Source of the DNA: Stenotrophobium rhamnosiphilum
GTDB taxonomy: Bacteria > Pseudomonadota > Gammaproteobacteria > Nevskiales > Nevskiaceae
Direction: 5' to 3'
Assembly: GCF_003052265.1 (NCBI RefSeq)
Contig: NZ_QANS01000001.1
Span: forward strand, 62,001 to 126,000
Length of the DNA: 64,000 nucleotides
Under the pieces are notes generated by a model. That model was not told the origin of the DNA. It was given only the letters and a program-made list of their open reading frames with translations, and made no database searches. Made by a program: the position numbers and the translations under genes. Shown here piece by piece: positions 1-8,157 of this stretch (position 1 is its first letter; each line of letters opens with the position of its first letter).

Positions 1-425
1 CGCCGGATACCGGCAAGACGGCCCGCGCCATTCCTGAAGCTGCTGCTCCAGCGCCTGCCGCTGCCGCCGCTGCGCCAACGATTGTTGCCGCCAAACCACC
101 CAAAATCATCACCACGCCGGTACGCTCCGGTCAGCAGATTTATGCTGAAGGTGGTGATTTAATCATCATCAATACCGTGAGCCCTGGCGCGGAAGTCATC
201 GCCGACGGCTGCGTTCATGTTTACGGAACATTGCGCGGTCGCGCCATTGCTGGCGCCAAAGGCGACACCACCGCGCGCGTGTTTTGCCGTCGATTTGAAG
301 CGGATCTGGTCGCGATTTGTGGCATTTATGCGGTAGCGGAACAAATGCAGGGCGAGTTGCGTAACAAACCTGCGCAAGCGTATTTAGTGGACGGCAAGCT
401 CAAGCTTGATCGTCTCGATTGGTAA
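1..425 (+). CDS. minC: Septum site-determining protein MinC, C-terminal part (5' end outside window)
   Basis: Inhibitor of FtsZ ring assembly that works with MinD at the membrane to block division at the poles. The reading frame is open from the first base (first whole codon at base 3). It begins with an Ala/Pro-rich linker (run of APAAAAAAP), followed by the C-terminal beta-helix domain, recognisable from SGQQIYAEGGDLIII, a VSPGAEVIADG segment, HVYGTLRGRAIAG and the closing AYLVDGKL. The N-terminal FtsZ-binding domain lies left of the window. It is followed by minD and minE in the usual order, but the minC-minD gap is unusually long (about 175 bases) and holds a duplicated minD start region. 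The identification is firm; only the 5' end is missing. Confidence 0.95.
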   Translation, partial: PDTGKTARAIPEAAAPAPAAAAAAPTIVAAKPPKIITTPVRSGQQIYAEGGDLIIINTVSPGAEVIADGCVHVYGTLRGRAIAGAKGDTTARVFCRRFEADLVAICGIYAVAEQMQGELRNKPAQAYLVDGKLKLDRLDW

Positions 426-448
426 GATTTTGTAACTGATTTTTTACT

Positions 449-606
449 TGTAACCGAACAGAGGATTTCCCGTGGCCAATAAATGGCCGTGGTTACTTCC
501 GGTACAAGGGTATTGGTAGAACGATTGTTATCGAGTAAGCGGTCAGTGCGGTCTTGATCGTTTGGATTAGTCAGGTTTTGTAACCGAACAGAGGATTTCC
601 CGTGGC
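449..606 (+). repeat. Direct duplication of the minD ribosome-binding site and start
   Basis: A 28-base segment at 449-476, running from TGTAACCGAACAGAGG through the GTG start and next base pairs, recurs exactly at 579-606, where it forms the real minD translation start. The match resumes after a short divergent stretch: GTGGTTACTTCCGGTA occurs at 489-504 and 617-632. The first copy is therefore a decayed duplicate of the minD 5' end lying between minC and the intact gene. Confidence 0.85.
472..519 (+). other. Fifteen-codon ORF at the duplicated minD start (remnant or leader peptide)
   Basis: Starting at the duplicated GTG, the frame reads MANKWPWLLPVQGYW and then TAG. It has the same Shine-Dalgarno context as minD (GAGG upstream of GTG). 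It diverges from MinD after the second residue through small insertions and deletions. It is most simply a remnant of a tandem duplication, but because it kept the full ribosome-binding site it may still be translated and affect minD expression. No function is claimed. Confidence 0.4.
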
Positions 607-1411
607 AAAAATCGTTGTGGTTACTTCCGGTAAGGGTGGTGTGGGTAAAACCACCACCAGCGCATCGTTCGCAACTGGCCTCGCTCAGCGCGGCAAGAAA
701 ACAGTCGTTATCGACTTCGACGTGGGTCTGCGTAACCTCGACCTGATCATGGGTTGCGAACGCCGCGTGGTGTTCGACTTCGTTAACGTGATTCATGGCG
801 AAGCGACGCTGCGCCAGGCGCTGATCAAGGACAAAGCCAACGAGAATTTATTTATTCTCGCCGCCAGCCAGACGCGCGACAAAGACGCGCTGACGGAAGA
901 AGGCGTGGGCCGCGTGATTGATGAACTCGCTAAAGAGTTCGACTACATCATCTGCGATTCACCCGCCGGTATTGAACGCGGCGCGCATCTGGCGATGTAC
1001 TTCGCCGATGAAGCGCTCGTTGTGACCAACCCGGAAGTTTCTTCGGTGCGCGACTCTGATCGCGTACTCGGCTTGCTCTCCAGCAAGACGCGCAAAAGCG
1101 AGAAGGGCGAAGGTCGCGTGAAAGAACATTTGGTGCTGACGCGCTACAACCCTGCGCGTGTGCTCAAAGGCGAAATGCTTTCAGTGGATGACGTGCGCGA
1201 TATTCTCGCGATCCCATTGCTTGGCGTGATTCCAGAATCGGCAACGGTACTGACCTCCAGCAACGCGGGTACGCCTGTGATTGCGAACAAGGAAAGCGAT
1301 GCGGGTTCAGCGTATGACGATATCGTTGCTCGTTTCCTCGGCGAAGAGCGCGAACAGCGCTTCATTCACGCTGAAAAGAAAGGCCTGCTAGGCCGACTGT
1401 TCGGCAATTGA
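602..1411 (+). CDS. minD: Septum site-determining protein MinD, membrane ATPase
   Basis: ParA/MinD-type ATPase that cycles on the inner membrane, recruits MinC and is released by MinE. The 269 residues match the family length. The deviant Walker A motif GKGGVGKTT is at residues 10-18, followed by VIDFDVGLRNLDLIMG (around 36-51) and DSPAGIE (around 118). The C-terminal amphipathic membrane-targeting helix KKGLLGRLFGN is present. The start is GTG at 602, preceded by GAGGATTTCCC. The gene is followed after 11 bases by minE, so the two are co-transcribed. Confidence 0.97.
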   Translation: MAKIVVVTSGKGGVGKTTTSASFATGLAQRGKKTVVIDFDVGLRNLDLIMGCERRVVFDFVNVIHGEATLRQALIKDKANENLFILAASQTRDKDALTEEGVGRVIDELAKEFDYIICDSPAGIERGAHLAMYFADEALVVTNPEVSSVRDSDRVLGLLSSKTRKSEKGEGRVKEHLVLTRYNPARVLKGEMLSVDDVRDILAIPLLGVIPESATVLTSSNAGTPVIANKESDAGSAYDDIVARFLGEEREQRFIHAEKKGLLGRLFGN

Positions 1412-1422
1412 AGGAGTCTCCC

Positions 1423-1683
1423 ATGGATTGGCTAAAATTTTTCCGCGGTGAGCCCAAGAACACGGCGAATCTGGCGAGAGATCGCCTGAAAGTTGTGGTC
1501 GCACATCAGCGCGAAGGTCGTATGGGGACTGGCCCCACTTATTTGCCGCGTCTGCGCGAGGAAATCCTCGACGTGGTGCGCAAGTACGTGCAAGTGCCGG
1601 ACAGCGCCGTGAGAATCGACGTGCAACGTGAAGATGGTCTCGAGGTGCTCGAGATGAACATCGCGTTGCCGGAGCACAACTAA
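1423..1683 (+). CDS. minE: Cell division topological specificity factor MinE
   Basis: Stimulates MinD ATPase and drives pole-to-pole oscillation of MinCD. The 86-residue product has the N-terminal MDWLKFFRGEPKNTANLARDRL membrane/MinD-contact region, the RLKVVVAHQR contact helix and the C-terminal dimerisation half (LREEILDVVRKYVQV). ATG 1423 is chosen because AAGGAG at 1411-1416 sits 6 bases upstream; an in-frame TTG at 1408 overlapping the minD stop is less likely. A strong terminator follows. Confidence 0.96.
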   Translation: MDWLKFFRGEPKNTANLARDRLKVVVAHQREGRMGTGPTYLPRLREEILDVVRKYVQVPDSAVRIDVQREDGLEVLEMNIALPEHN

Positions 1684-1698
1684 GATTCAGCTGAATAA

Positions 1699-1729
1699 GA
1701 AACGGCCAGCATTGCTGGCCGTTTCTTTA
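1699..1729 (+). terminator. Rho-independent terminator of the min operon
   Basis: A 12-base-pair stem, GAAACGGCCAGC paired with GCTGGCCGTTTC around a 3-base loop, is followed by TTTAT. It lies 15 bases after the minE stop codon and before the next gene. Confidence 0.85.
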
Positions 1730-1743
1730 TGTGAGGATTGAAC

Positions 1744-2100
1744 ATGAATAGCGAACAAGCCAAAGCATTAACTGAGAGTTGGGTTGCTGCATGGAATGCA
1801 CACGATCTTCCGCGCATCCTCTCGCATTACAGCGATGACTTTGAAATGACTTCGCCTTACATCGTGCAAATCACCGGTGACGCGAGTGGCACGCTGCGCG
1901 GCAAGGCCGCAGTCGGTGCTTATTGGCAGAAGGCACTGGAGAAATTTCCAGATCTGCAATTTGAGTCGCAACATGTTCTGTATTCACCGGGCAGCGTCAC
2001 GCTGATTTACCGCAGCAATCGCAGCGGTTTGGCGGCAGAAGTTTTCTTTGTAAATGACGACGACAAAATCTTTAAGGCCGTCGCGCACTACTTAGCTTGA
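1744..2100 (+). CDS. Nuclear transport factor 2-like (SnoaL-type) protein
   Basis: A 118-residue single-domain protein with the pattern of SnoaL/NTF2-like small cone-fold proteins: an N-terminal helix with AWNAHDLPRILSHYSDDFEM, a central strand region (GKAAVGAYWQKALEKFPDLQFE) and C-terminal strands ending EVFFVNDDDKIFKAVAHY. Members of this fold range from isomerases to proteins with no known activity, so no reaction is assigned. ATG 1744 is chosen because GAGG lies 7 bases upstream. It sits alone between the min terminator and a convergent EAL gene. Confidence 0.75.
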   Translation: MNSEQAKALTESWVAAWNAHDLPRILSHYSDDFEMTSPYIVQITGDASGTLRGKAAVGAYWQKALEKFPDLQFESQHVLYSPGSVTLIYRSNRSGLAAEVFFVNDDDKIFKAVAHYLA

Positions 2101-2111
2101 TCGCTGAGTAA

Positions 2112-3272
2112 TCAGCGCGCCGCGAAGTAGGCGTCGATTGGGCTGGGGCGTGCGATCAGATAGCCCTGACCATAGTGGCAACCCAATGCAGCGAGTCGAT
2201 CAAACATAGGCTGGGTTTCGATGCCTTCGGCAACGATCTCCAATCCCAGTGCTTGCGAGAGTTGGATGATCGTGATGATGATCTTTTCGCTGCGTTTATC
2301 TTCAAGAATGCGACGAACAAAACTCTGATCAATCTTGAGCGTGTCGATATCGAATTCGTGCAGATAGCTGAGCGATGAATAGCCGGTGCCAAAGTCATCC
2401 AATGCAATGCGCACACCGAGTTTTTTGCAGCCAGCAATCCAGCGTTTTGCGGCGGAGGTGTCACTAAGAATGCTTTCAGTGATTTCTAACTGAAGTCGTT
2501 CGGGATTGAGTTTGGTTTCACGCAGAATACTGGCGAGCTCTGGAATGAATTCCGGATCGTGAAATTGACCTGCGGAAACATTGACGCTGATGAAGCCGCT
2601 TTTTCCAGCCATCTTGGCGTGATTCTGTTCGCGATCAAAACGCAGTGCGGCGTGACAGGCTTCGCGCAGTACCCAGCGACCGAGCGGCACGATCAAGCCG
2701 CTTCTTTCTGCCAGTGGAATAAAGAAGTCAGGGCGCACCAAACCGGTGATCGGATGCATCCAGCGCACAAGGCTTTCAAAGCCAATGATCTGGTGACTGC
2801 GCATGTCCACAATCGGCTGAACATACAGCTGCATTTGGCCGGAGTTGATTCCGGCTTTGAGTTCGCCTTCCAGACGCGCCACTTCAACGGCCGCCGCGGT
2901 ATTAATCGGAATCGGCGTTGCTGCTCTGAGTGACTCGAGTTTGGCGCGCAGGCGTTTGACCGACACTTCGAGCAACAGACGCAGTAAGGGATCAGCAACT
3001 GCGAGTTTGGATGCCAGATCAGCGCGACTAATAATGGTGAGGCGGCTGTCGGCGGTGGCAATCGCAGAAGCGGAGCGCGGCTCGTCATCAACAAGCCCCA
3101 TATCGCCGACCAGTTCGCCTGCGCCAAGGACTGCGACGCAGCGCATGATGCCTTCGATGCGCATGGTGACTTCGATTTCGCCGGATTCAATCACGTAGGC
3201 GCAGTCGGCCTCGTCGCCCTCTGCGAACAACAGTTCTCCAGCTTTAACGGTACGTGATTGCAACTCCGCCAA
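2112..3272 (-). CDS. Cyclic nucleotide-binding domain plus EAL domain c-di-GMP phosphodiesterase
   Basis: Probable hydrolase of cyclic di-GMP whose activity is coupled to a cNMP-type sensor. Residues about 1-115 form a cNMP-binding (CAP_ED) domain (GELLFAEGDEADCAYVIESG, then GELVGDMGLVDDEPRSASA). Residues about 130-380 form an EAL domain. The catalytic set appears intact: ESLVRW (EAL signature), NVS, ITES, LDDFGTGYSSL, KIDQSF, AEGIET and GQGY. No GGDEF domain is present. The best start is TTG 3272 with AGGTGA just upstream on the minus strand. The same frame stays open for about 33 more codons to a TAA without any ATG and reads like protein (NAEALERLELIRTAW), so the true N-terminus is uncertain. 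Confidence 0.85.
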   Translation of the reverse strand: MAELQSRTVKAGELLFAEGDEADCAYVIESGEIEVTMRIEGIMRCVAVLGAGELVGDMGLVDDEPRSASAIATADSRLTIISRADLASKLAVADPLLRLLLEVSVKRLRAKLESLRAATPIPINTAAAVEVARLEGELKAGINSGQMQLYVQPIVDMRSHQIIGFESLVRWMHPITGLVRPDFFIPLAERSGLIVPLGRWVLREACHAALRFDREQNHAKMAGKSGFISVNVSAGQFHDPEFIPELASILRETKLNPERLQLEITESILSDTSAAKRWIAGCKKLGVRIALDDFGTGYSSLSYLHEFDIDTLKIDQSFVRRILEDKRSEKIIITIIQLSQALGLEIVAEGIETQPMFDRLAALGCHYGQGYLIARPSPIDAYFAAR

Positions 3273-3414
3273 AAGTTCACCTGTCCAAGCTGTGCGGATT
3301 AATTCAAGGCGTTCAAGCGCTTCCGCATTGCGCCCGCCAACTAAAAAATGCTTGGAGATTGGGCGTTAACCTTCGCATCCATGCGAACTACAAGTCTTAT
3401 TCAACAGCCCAACG

Positions 3415-5097
3415 CTATATGTTTCTTAATTCTTTGCGCAGGATTTTGCCGACCGGTGTTTTAGGCAAGGCGGCAATGAACTCAAAATGTTTCGGTACTT
3501 TATACCCTGTGAGCTGTTGTTTGCAGTGTTCGCGCAAACTTTCAACGCTGAGTGCGGGATCTTTCTTGACTACAAAAACTTTTACCGCTTCGCCCGTCTT
3601 GTCATCGGGGATGCCGATGCATGCGCATTCCAACACGCCGGGATGCATCGCGACCACGCCTTCAATTTCGTTGGGATAAACGTTGAAGCCGGAGACCAGG
3701 ATCATGTCTTTCTTGCGATCGACAATTTTCAGGTAGCCATTCTCATCCATAACGGCGACGTCGCCGGTTTTGAGATAACCATCGACCGTAAATACCTTGG
3801 CGTTCTCTTCTGGCTTCTGCCAGTAGCCGACCATCACCTGCGGACCTTTCACGCACAGTTCGCCCGGTTCGCCGAGTGCGACGACATTGTTGTCGTCATC
3901 ACGCAGGCTGACATCGGTAGAGGGCAAGGGCACGCCGATGGTGCCGTTCCAACCTGGTTTGTTGAGCGGGCTAAAGCTGACGCCGGGCGAAGTTTCGGTG
4001 AGGCCATAACCTTCAGTGAGACCCGTGCCGGTGCGCTTCTGCCATTGTTCTGCGACGGCTTGCTGCACGGCGGTGCCGCCACCAATCACCATCTTCAATG
4101 CGCTGAAATCAATCTCGTCAAAACCTGGCGTGTGCATCAGGCCGTTGAACAAGGTGTTGACGCCAGTGAATGCGGTGAAGCGATGACGTTTGAGTTCTGC
4201 GACAAAGCCCGGCATGTCGCGCGGATTGGGAATCAGCACGCTCTTGCCGCCGATGGCGAGGAAGATCAGGCAATTCACTGACAGCGCAAAGATGTGATAC
4301 AGCGGCAGCGCGGTGATCACGCACTCTTTGCCCGGATCATTCAGCACATTCATCCACGCTTTCATTTGCGAGATGTTGGCGGCGATATTGCCGTGCAAAA
4401 GCTGCGCGCCTTTGGACAAGCCGGTGGTGCCGCCGGTGTATTGCAGGAATGCGGTGTCCTGATGCGTGAGTTCTACGCGGTGATAGAGCTGCGCCTTGCC
4501 GCGTGCGAGCGCAGCCCGCAAAGGCACGGTGCCTTGGATGTTCCACTTCGGCACCAGCTTCTTGCGGTACTTCACCACTGCGTTGACCAGCAGGTTTTTG
4601 GGGAAGGGATGCATGTCGCCGAGCTGCGTGGTGATCACGGTCTCGATCGGTGTTTTCTTCAGTACTTGCTGCAGTGTGCTACAGAAGTTTTCAACGATAA
4701 CGATAGCGCGTGAGCCACTGTCGACCAGTTGATGCTCCAACTCGCGTGGCGTGTAGAGCGGATTAACGTTGACCACCACAAGACCGGCGCGCAGGATGCC
4801 GAAAATTGCGACGGGATACTGCAAGAGGTTGGGCATCATCACCGCAACGCGGTCGCCCTTGTTCAGGCCGAGGACGTTTTGCAGGTAAGAAGCAAAGTCT
4901 TGGCTGTTGCGGTCGAGATCATCGTAGGTGAACTCAACGCCCATGCATTCATAGGCCACCAGATTGCGATAGTTCTCAATGCTTTTTTCGAGCAGATCGG
5001 CAATCGAGGAAAACTCATGGATGTCGATCTCAGCAGGTACGCCCGGCGGATATTCTTTAAGCCAAATTTTGTCCGCAGACGTCAACTGCTTCGCCAT
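3415..5097 (-). CDS. fadD: Long-chain-fatty-acid--CoA ligase
   Basis: Activates free fatty acids to acyl-CoA with ATP, the entry step of beta-oxidation. The 560-residue length fits FadD. Visible motifs are the AMP-binding loop YTGGTTGLSKGA, the GYGLTETSPG motif, the fatty acyl-CoA synthetase signature DRKKDMILVSGFNVYPNEIE, and the C-terminal PKTPVGKILRKELRN with the conserved catalytic lysine. The start has GGGGAG a few bases upstream. It is a single gene followed by the EAL gene in the same direction after 142 bases. Two palindromes lie in its upstream region. It fits with the thiolase, AlkB and phasin genes elsewhere in the window. Confidence 0.95.
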   Translation of the reverse strand: MAKQLTSADKIWLKEYPPGVPAEIDIHEFSSIADLLEKSIENYRNLVAYECMGVEFTYDDLDRNSQDFASYLQNVLGLNKGDRVAVMMPNLLQYPVAIFGILRAGLVVVNVNPLYTPRELEHQLVDSGSRAIVIVENFCSTLQQVLKKTPIETVITTQLGDMHPFPKNLLVNAVVKYRKKLVPKWNIQGTVPLRAALARGKAQLYHRVELTHQDTAFLQYTGGTTGLSKGAQLLHGNIAANISQMKAWMNVLNDPGKECVITALPLYHIFALSVNCLIFLAIGGKSVLIPNPRDMPGFVAELKRHRFTAFTGVNTLFNGLMHTPGFDEIDFSALKMVIGGGTAVQQAVAEQWQKRTGTGLTEGYGLTETSPGVSFSPLNKPGWNGTIGVPLPSTDVSLRDDDNNVVALGEPGELCVKGPQVMVGYWQKPEENAKVFTVDGYLKTGDVAVMDENGYLKIVDRKKDMILVSGFNVYPNEIEGVVAMHPGVLECACIGIPDDKTGEAVKVFVVKKDPALSVESLREHCKQQLTGYKVPKHFEFIAALPKTPVGKILRKELRNI

Positions 5098-5172
5098 ACC
5101 GCTCCCCTCTCTGTACGTATAGATCTAATGTCTGCCGGCAGCGAGGCCAGCGTGGGCGGATGATAGGTGAAT

Positions 5173-5289
5173 TCCAACGTTGGAGGAATCGCTATGGGCT
5201 GGTTTTACGCAGCCCATCTTGTCGTGCTTGCCTACGAAGAGTGTTTTATTTTAGTTAATATTAATTTCATAACTAAAAATAATAAAACA
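5173..5289. promoter_or_regulatory. Two palindromes upstream of fadD (candidate operators)
   Basis: The interval between yihY and fadD holds a perfect 12-base palindrome, TCCAACGTTGGA (5173-5184), about 75 bases before the fadD start. It also holds an AT-rich inverted repeat: TGTTTTATT plus TTAGTTA (5242-5257) against TAACTAA and AATAAAACA (5270-5289), with a 4-base bulge in the right arm. The first has the size of a dimeric repressor site. The second may be an operator, UP-like element or weak terminator of yihY. No known regulator motif was recognised. Confidence 0.35.
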
Positions 5290-5320
5290 GATAGTCGCTA
5301 AGACAAACTAGACCTCGTCA

Positions 5321-6640
5321 TCAGGCGTCGCGATCTGGATGCAGGATAAAAGCGCGAAGGCTTAAATCTTGATGCGCTTTTTCAAAGCGCGATTCGGCTT
5401 CGTCCAACAACTGCGTCACCGCGACAGCATGTGCCTCGGTGTTATGCGGAATCGATGAATTGCCTGCGCGCGCCAAGCGCCACAGACGCGTGAGGCGAAT
5501 CGTATCGAGGTCCATGCCCGGGTGCAGTTGCGTGCGCTTGCGTCCTGATTCGATCAGCAAACCTTGGCGCAATAAAGTTTCTACGGTTTGCGCGACATGT
5601 TCGGGTGGCGCATTCAGTGCGCGTGCAAGTTCTTCTTGCGTGTAGCCGGCTTCGCCATTGATAAAGCGGCGGCCGCTCAGCGCCATGATCATCAACGTCA
5701 GGTACTCAGCGCCACGGCCCGAGAGTGCCGGTGCTACGCGATCTGGCGATAGCTGCGATGGATGCTGCAGGTAATACGAGAGCTGACAGCCGAGCAACAG
5801 AATCAACCAGCCGACATGCAGCCAGAGCAGCAGGAAGATGAAAATCGCGAAGCCAGAATAGATGGCGTTGTAGTTGGTCGCGCCCGTTACAAAGGAGGCG
5901 AACAACACGCTGCTGGTTTGCCAAGCAATACCTGCAAACAAGCCACCGCCCAACGCTGCACGCCAACGCACGCGAGTGTTGGGAATGAAGCTGTACAAGA
6001 AACTGAATGCGGCGACGATCAGCAGGTACGGCAGGAGTTGGGTGAGGCTGTAGAACAACAAGCCGAAAGGTTCGATTGAGATAATCTTTTCGACGATGGA
6101 ATTGCTGCTGATGGTGGCGGTGAGGCCTAGCGCTGAAAACACCAACACAGGCCCAATCATCAGCACGGAAAGATAGTCACTGATGCGTTGTGACACCGGC
6201 CGTGGCCGCGAGATGCGCCATATGTAGTTGAAGCTGGATTCCACTTTCTGAATCAGCGAGACCGCCGAATACAGCAACAAGCTGATGCCGAGTGAGCCGA
6301 GTACGCCGACTTTCATCTTGTCGACAAAGCCCATGATGTTGGCAACGATCTCGTCAGCCTGACCGCCGAGTGGTCGTAGAAACTCATATAACAGCGGTTC
6401 CAGCGTGTTGTGCGCGCCAAAAGCTTTGAGCACCGAGAACGCCAAAGCCAATATCGGCACCAGCGACAATAAGCTGGTGTAGACCAAGCTCATCGCGCGC
6501 ATTGAGATCTGGCCTTCGAGCAGATCACGGGCTAAAGCGAAGATATGGCGGCCAATGTTGACCAAGTAGCGCTCGGTGCGAGTGATCGCACTGGTCTGTT
6601 GCCAGAGACGCTGGCGTAGGCGTTCAAGGAAGTTGTTCAT
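5321..6640 (-). CDS. YihY/BrkB-family inner membrane protein
   Basis: A 439-residue polytopic membrane protein of the YihY/virulence factor BrkB family, once called ribonuclease BN by error. About six hydrophobic segments are visible, including MSLVYTSLLSLVPILALAFS, the LGSLGISLLLYSAVSLI region, FGLLFYSLTQLLPYLLIVAA and IFIFLLLWLHVGWLILLLG. The family core NYIWRI and TNYNAIYSGFA segments are present. Residues about 310-400 look like a winged-helix cytoplasmic tail (GYTQEELARALNAPPEHVAQTVETLLRQ), as in longer family members. The molecular function of the family is not settled. Confidence 0.85.
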   Translation of the reverse strand: MNNFLERLRQRLWQQTSAITRTERYLVNIGRHIFALARDLLEGQISMRAMSLVYTSLLSLVPILALAFSVLKAFGAHNTLEPLLYEFLRPLGGQADEIVANIMGFVDKMKVGVLGSLGISLLLYSAVSLIQKVESSFNYIWRISRPRPVSQRISDYLSVLMIGPVLVFSALGLTATISSNSIVEKIISIEPFGLLFYSLTQLLPYLLIVAAFSFLYSFIPNTRVRWRAALGGGLFAGIAWQTSSVLFASFVTGATNYNAIYSGFAIFIFLLLWLHVGWLILLLGCQLSYYLQHPSQLSPDRVAPALSGRGAEYLTLMIMALSGRRFINGEAGYTQEELARALNAPPEHVAQTVETLLRQGLLIESGRKRTQLHPGMDLDTIRLTRLWRLARAGNSSIPHNTEAHAVAVTQLLDEAESRFEKAHQDLSLRAFILHPDRDA

Positions 6641-6872
6641 GAGCGCACCATACTATTGACGTGGCGATGGGGAAACCCTGTTTCCAGACATTTTTCTGCG
6701 CAAGTCGTCGAAAGCGTTTGCCTTTGGAGCCGACCAACGTAGGGAAAAATGCCGTGAACGGAAACTTTAGTCCGTCTATCTCGCATTAAAGACCGCCGGT
6801 AGGTTATCGCCTAAATCCTGCAAAAGTGGTGAGAGGATTCTTTCGCCCCACCTACACATGCAGGATGCAACC

Positions 6873-7379
6873 ATGAAAAAGATTCACACCATTTTGATCG
6901 GCGCCGCAGTCTCAATGCTGGCTATCCCCGCTATGGCAGCTACGGTGACAAACACCTTCCAAGCCAAGATCGTGATCCAGAACACTTGCGCGGTTAATCT
7001 CACGGCTCCAACGGATTTGGACTTCGGCACCCAGGGCGTACTCAGCGCCAACGTCGATACGACTTCGACAATCTCATTCACCTGCACCAGTGGTGCGGCT
7101 TACAACATTGGTCTGAACGCTGGCGCCAATGCTTCATCGGCTGGTGATGTCACCACGCGTCGTATGAAGCACGGCACCGCAGACTATGTTGCTTATCAGA
7201 TGTACACCGCGACTGGCCGCACTGGCGCACAGTGGGGCGACACCGTGGGTACGGACACTCAGGCCGGCACCGGCACGGGTACTGCACAGACCACGACGGT
7301 TTATGGCCGCGTACCGCCACAAGCCACTCCCCCAGCTGGCAACTATGTTGATACTGTTACGGTCACCGTTACTTACTAA
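6873..7379 (+). CDS. Spore coat U-domain pilin (major subunit of an archaic chaperone-usher pilus)
   Basis: A 168-residue secreted subunit with a Sec signal peptide (MKKIHTILIGAAVSMLAIPAMA). It has the SCPU domain pattern: TCAVNL near the start, DFGTQG, a second cysteine in SFTCTSG likely forming the domain disulphide, RRMKHG, YQMYTATGRT and the C-terminal donor strand-like TVTVTVTY. Related CsuA/B subunits polymerise by donor-strand exchange. ATG 6873 is preferred over 6858 because AGGAT lies upstream and the signal peptide then starts at MKK. It is first in an operon with chaperone, usher and tip genes. Confidence 0.88.
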   Translation: MKKIHTILIGAAVSMLAIPAMAATVTNTFQAKIVIQNTCAVNLTAPTDLDFGTQGVLSANVDTTSTISFTCTSGAAYNIGLNAGANASSAGDVTTRRMKHGTADYVAYQMYTATGRTGAQWGDTVGTDTQAGTGTGTAQTTTVYGRVPPQATPPAGNYVDTVTVTVTY

Positions 7380-7395
7380 GGCATAGCGGCAAGCC

Positions 7396-8157
7396 ATGAT
7401 TGATCAGGTTGCAAGGATGCGGCGCACGTGGATAGCAGGTCTGACCGTTATGGCAGGCCTGCTGTTTACCGGCTCGGCTTTCGCAGGCGGTCTTACAGTC
7501 TCTCCAATCATGGTGGAGCTCTCGGCCAAAGAATCGGCGCAAGGGCTCTGGCTGAGCAACAACGGTAGCGAGCCGATGCGTGCACAACTCCGGGCTTACG
7601 CTTGGAGTCAGGGTGAAGGCAGCGATGCGCTTCAGCCCACGCAAGAGTTGGTGCTGAGCCCGCCGATGCTGACGCTGGGTCCCGGTCAGCAGCAGTTGGT
7701 ACGTGTTATTCGCACCGGTGCCAATGCATCGAGTGAGAAGAGTTATCGCATTTTGATTGACGAATTACCGGACCCGAGCAAGCCACAGAAAAATGGTCTG
7801 AATTTCGTCATGCAGTTTTCTGTGCCGGTGTTTGCATTGGCACTTGATCAGCCGAAGGGCGCGGTGGTCGCAGCGCCTTTGGATTGGCAGATCATCAAAG
7901 AAGGCGACAAGTTTGTGCTGACAGCAATTAACGCTGGAACGCAACGTGTGCAAGTCGCAGATTTCGAGTTGTTAGACGCGCAAGGTAAAATCTTGCAGCA
8001 GCAGCCGGGCTTATTCGGTTATGTACTCGCAGGCGCAACGCGTCGCTGGTCGCTTTCTCTCACCGCAGCAAATGCTGCTGCGGCCACCGCCATCCAGGGA
8101 CGGATCAATGGTGAACCTGTCCGTCAAAATCTGCGCGTGGAGACTGGCACTCGCTAG
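7396..8157 (+). CDS. Periplasmic pilus assembly chaperone (archaic, CsuC-like)
   Basis: A 253-residue periplasmic chaperone that would hold SCPU subunits until delivery to the usher. A signal peptide ending SAFAGG is followed by the PapD-like Ig domain: LTVSPIMVELSAKESAQGLWLSNNG, the LSPPMLTLGPGQQQLVRVIR strand with its conserved arginines, and YRILIDELP. The second domain ends EPVRQNLRVET. The overall pattern matches PF00345-type chaperones of the archaic (sigma) clade. Its 3' end overlaps the usher start by 50 bases, implying coupled translation. Confidence 0.9.
   Translation: MIDQVARMRRTWIAGLTVMAGLLFTGSAFAGGLTVSPIMVELSAKESAQGLWLSNNGSEPMRAQLRAYAWSQGEGSDALQPTQELVLSPPMLTLGPGQQQLVRVIRTGANASSEKSYRILIDELPDPSKPQKNGLNFVMQFSVPVFALALDQPKGAVVAAPLDWQIIKEGDKFVLTAINAGTQRVQVADFELLDAQGKILQQQPGLFGYVLAGATRRWSLSLTAANAAAATAIQGRINGEPVRQNLRVETGTR

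Noticed and set aside
3300-3330. Upstream ATG for the EAL gene near 3320 (minus strand)
   Set aside because: That ATG is in a different frame and meets a stop after nine codons.
6794-6812. c-di-GMP-I (GEMM) riboswitch before the pilin
   Set aside because: Only a short GGTAGGTTA-like piece resembles the consensus; the CACGCACAGGGCAAACC and ACGCAAAGCC parts are missing. Kept only as a weak lead.
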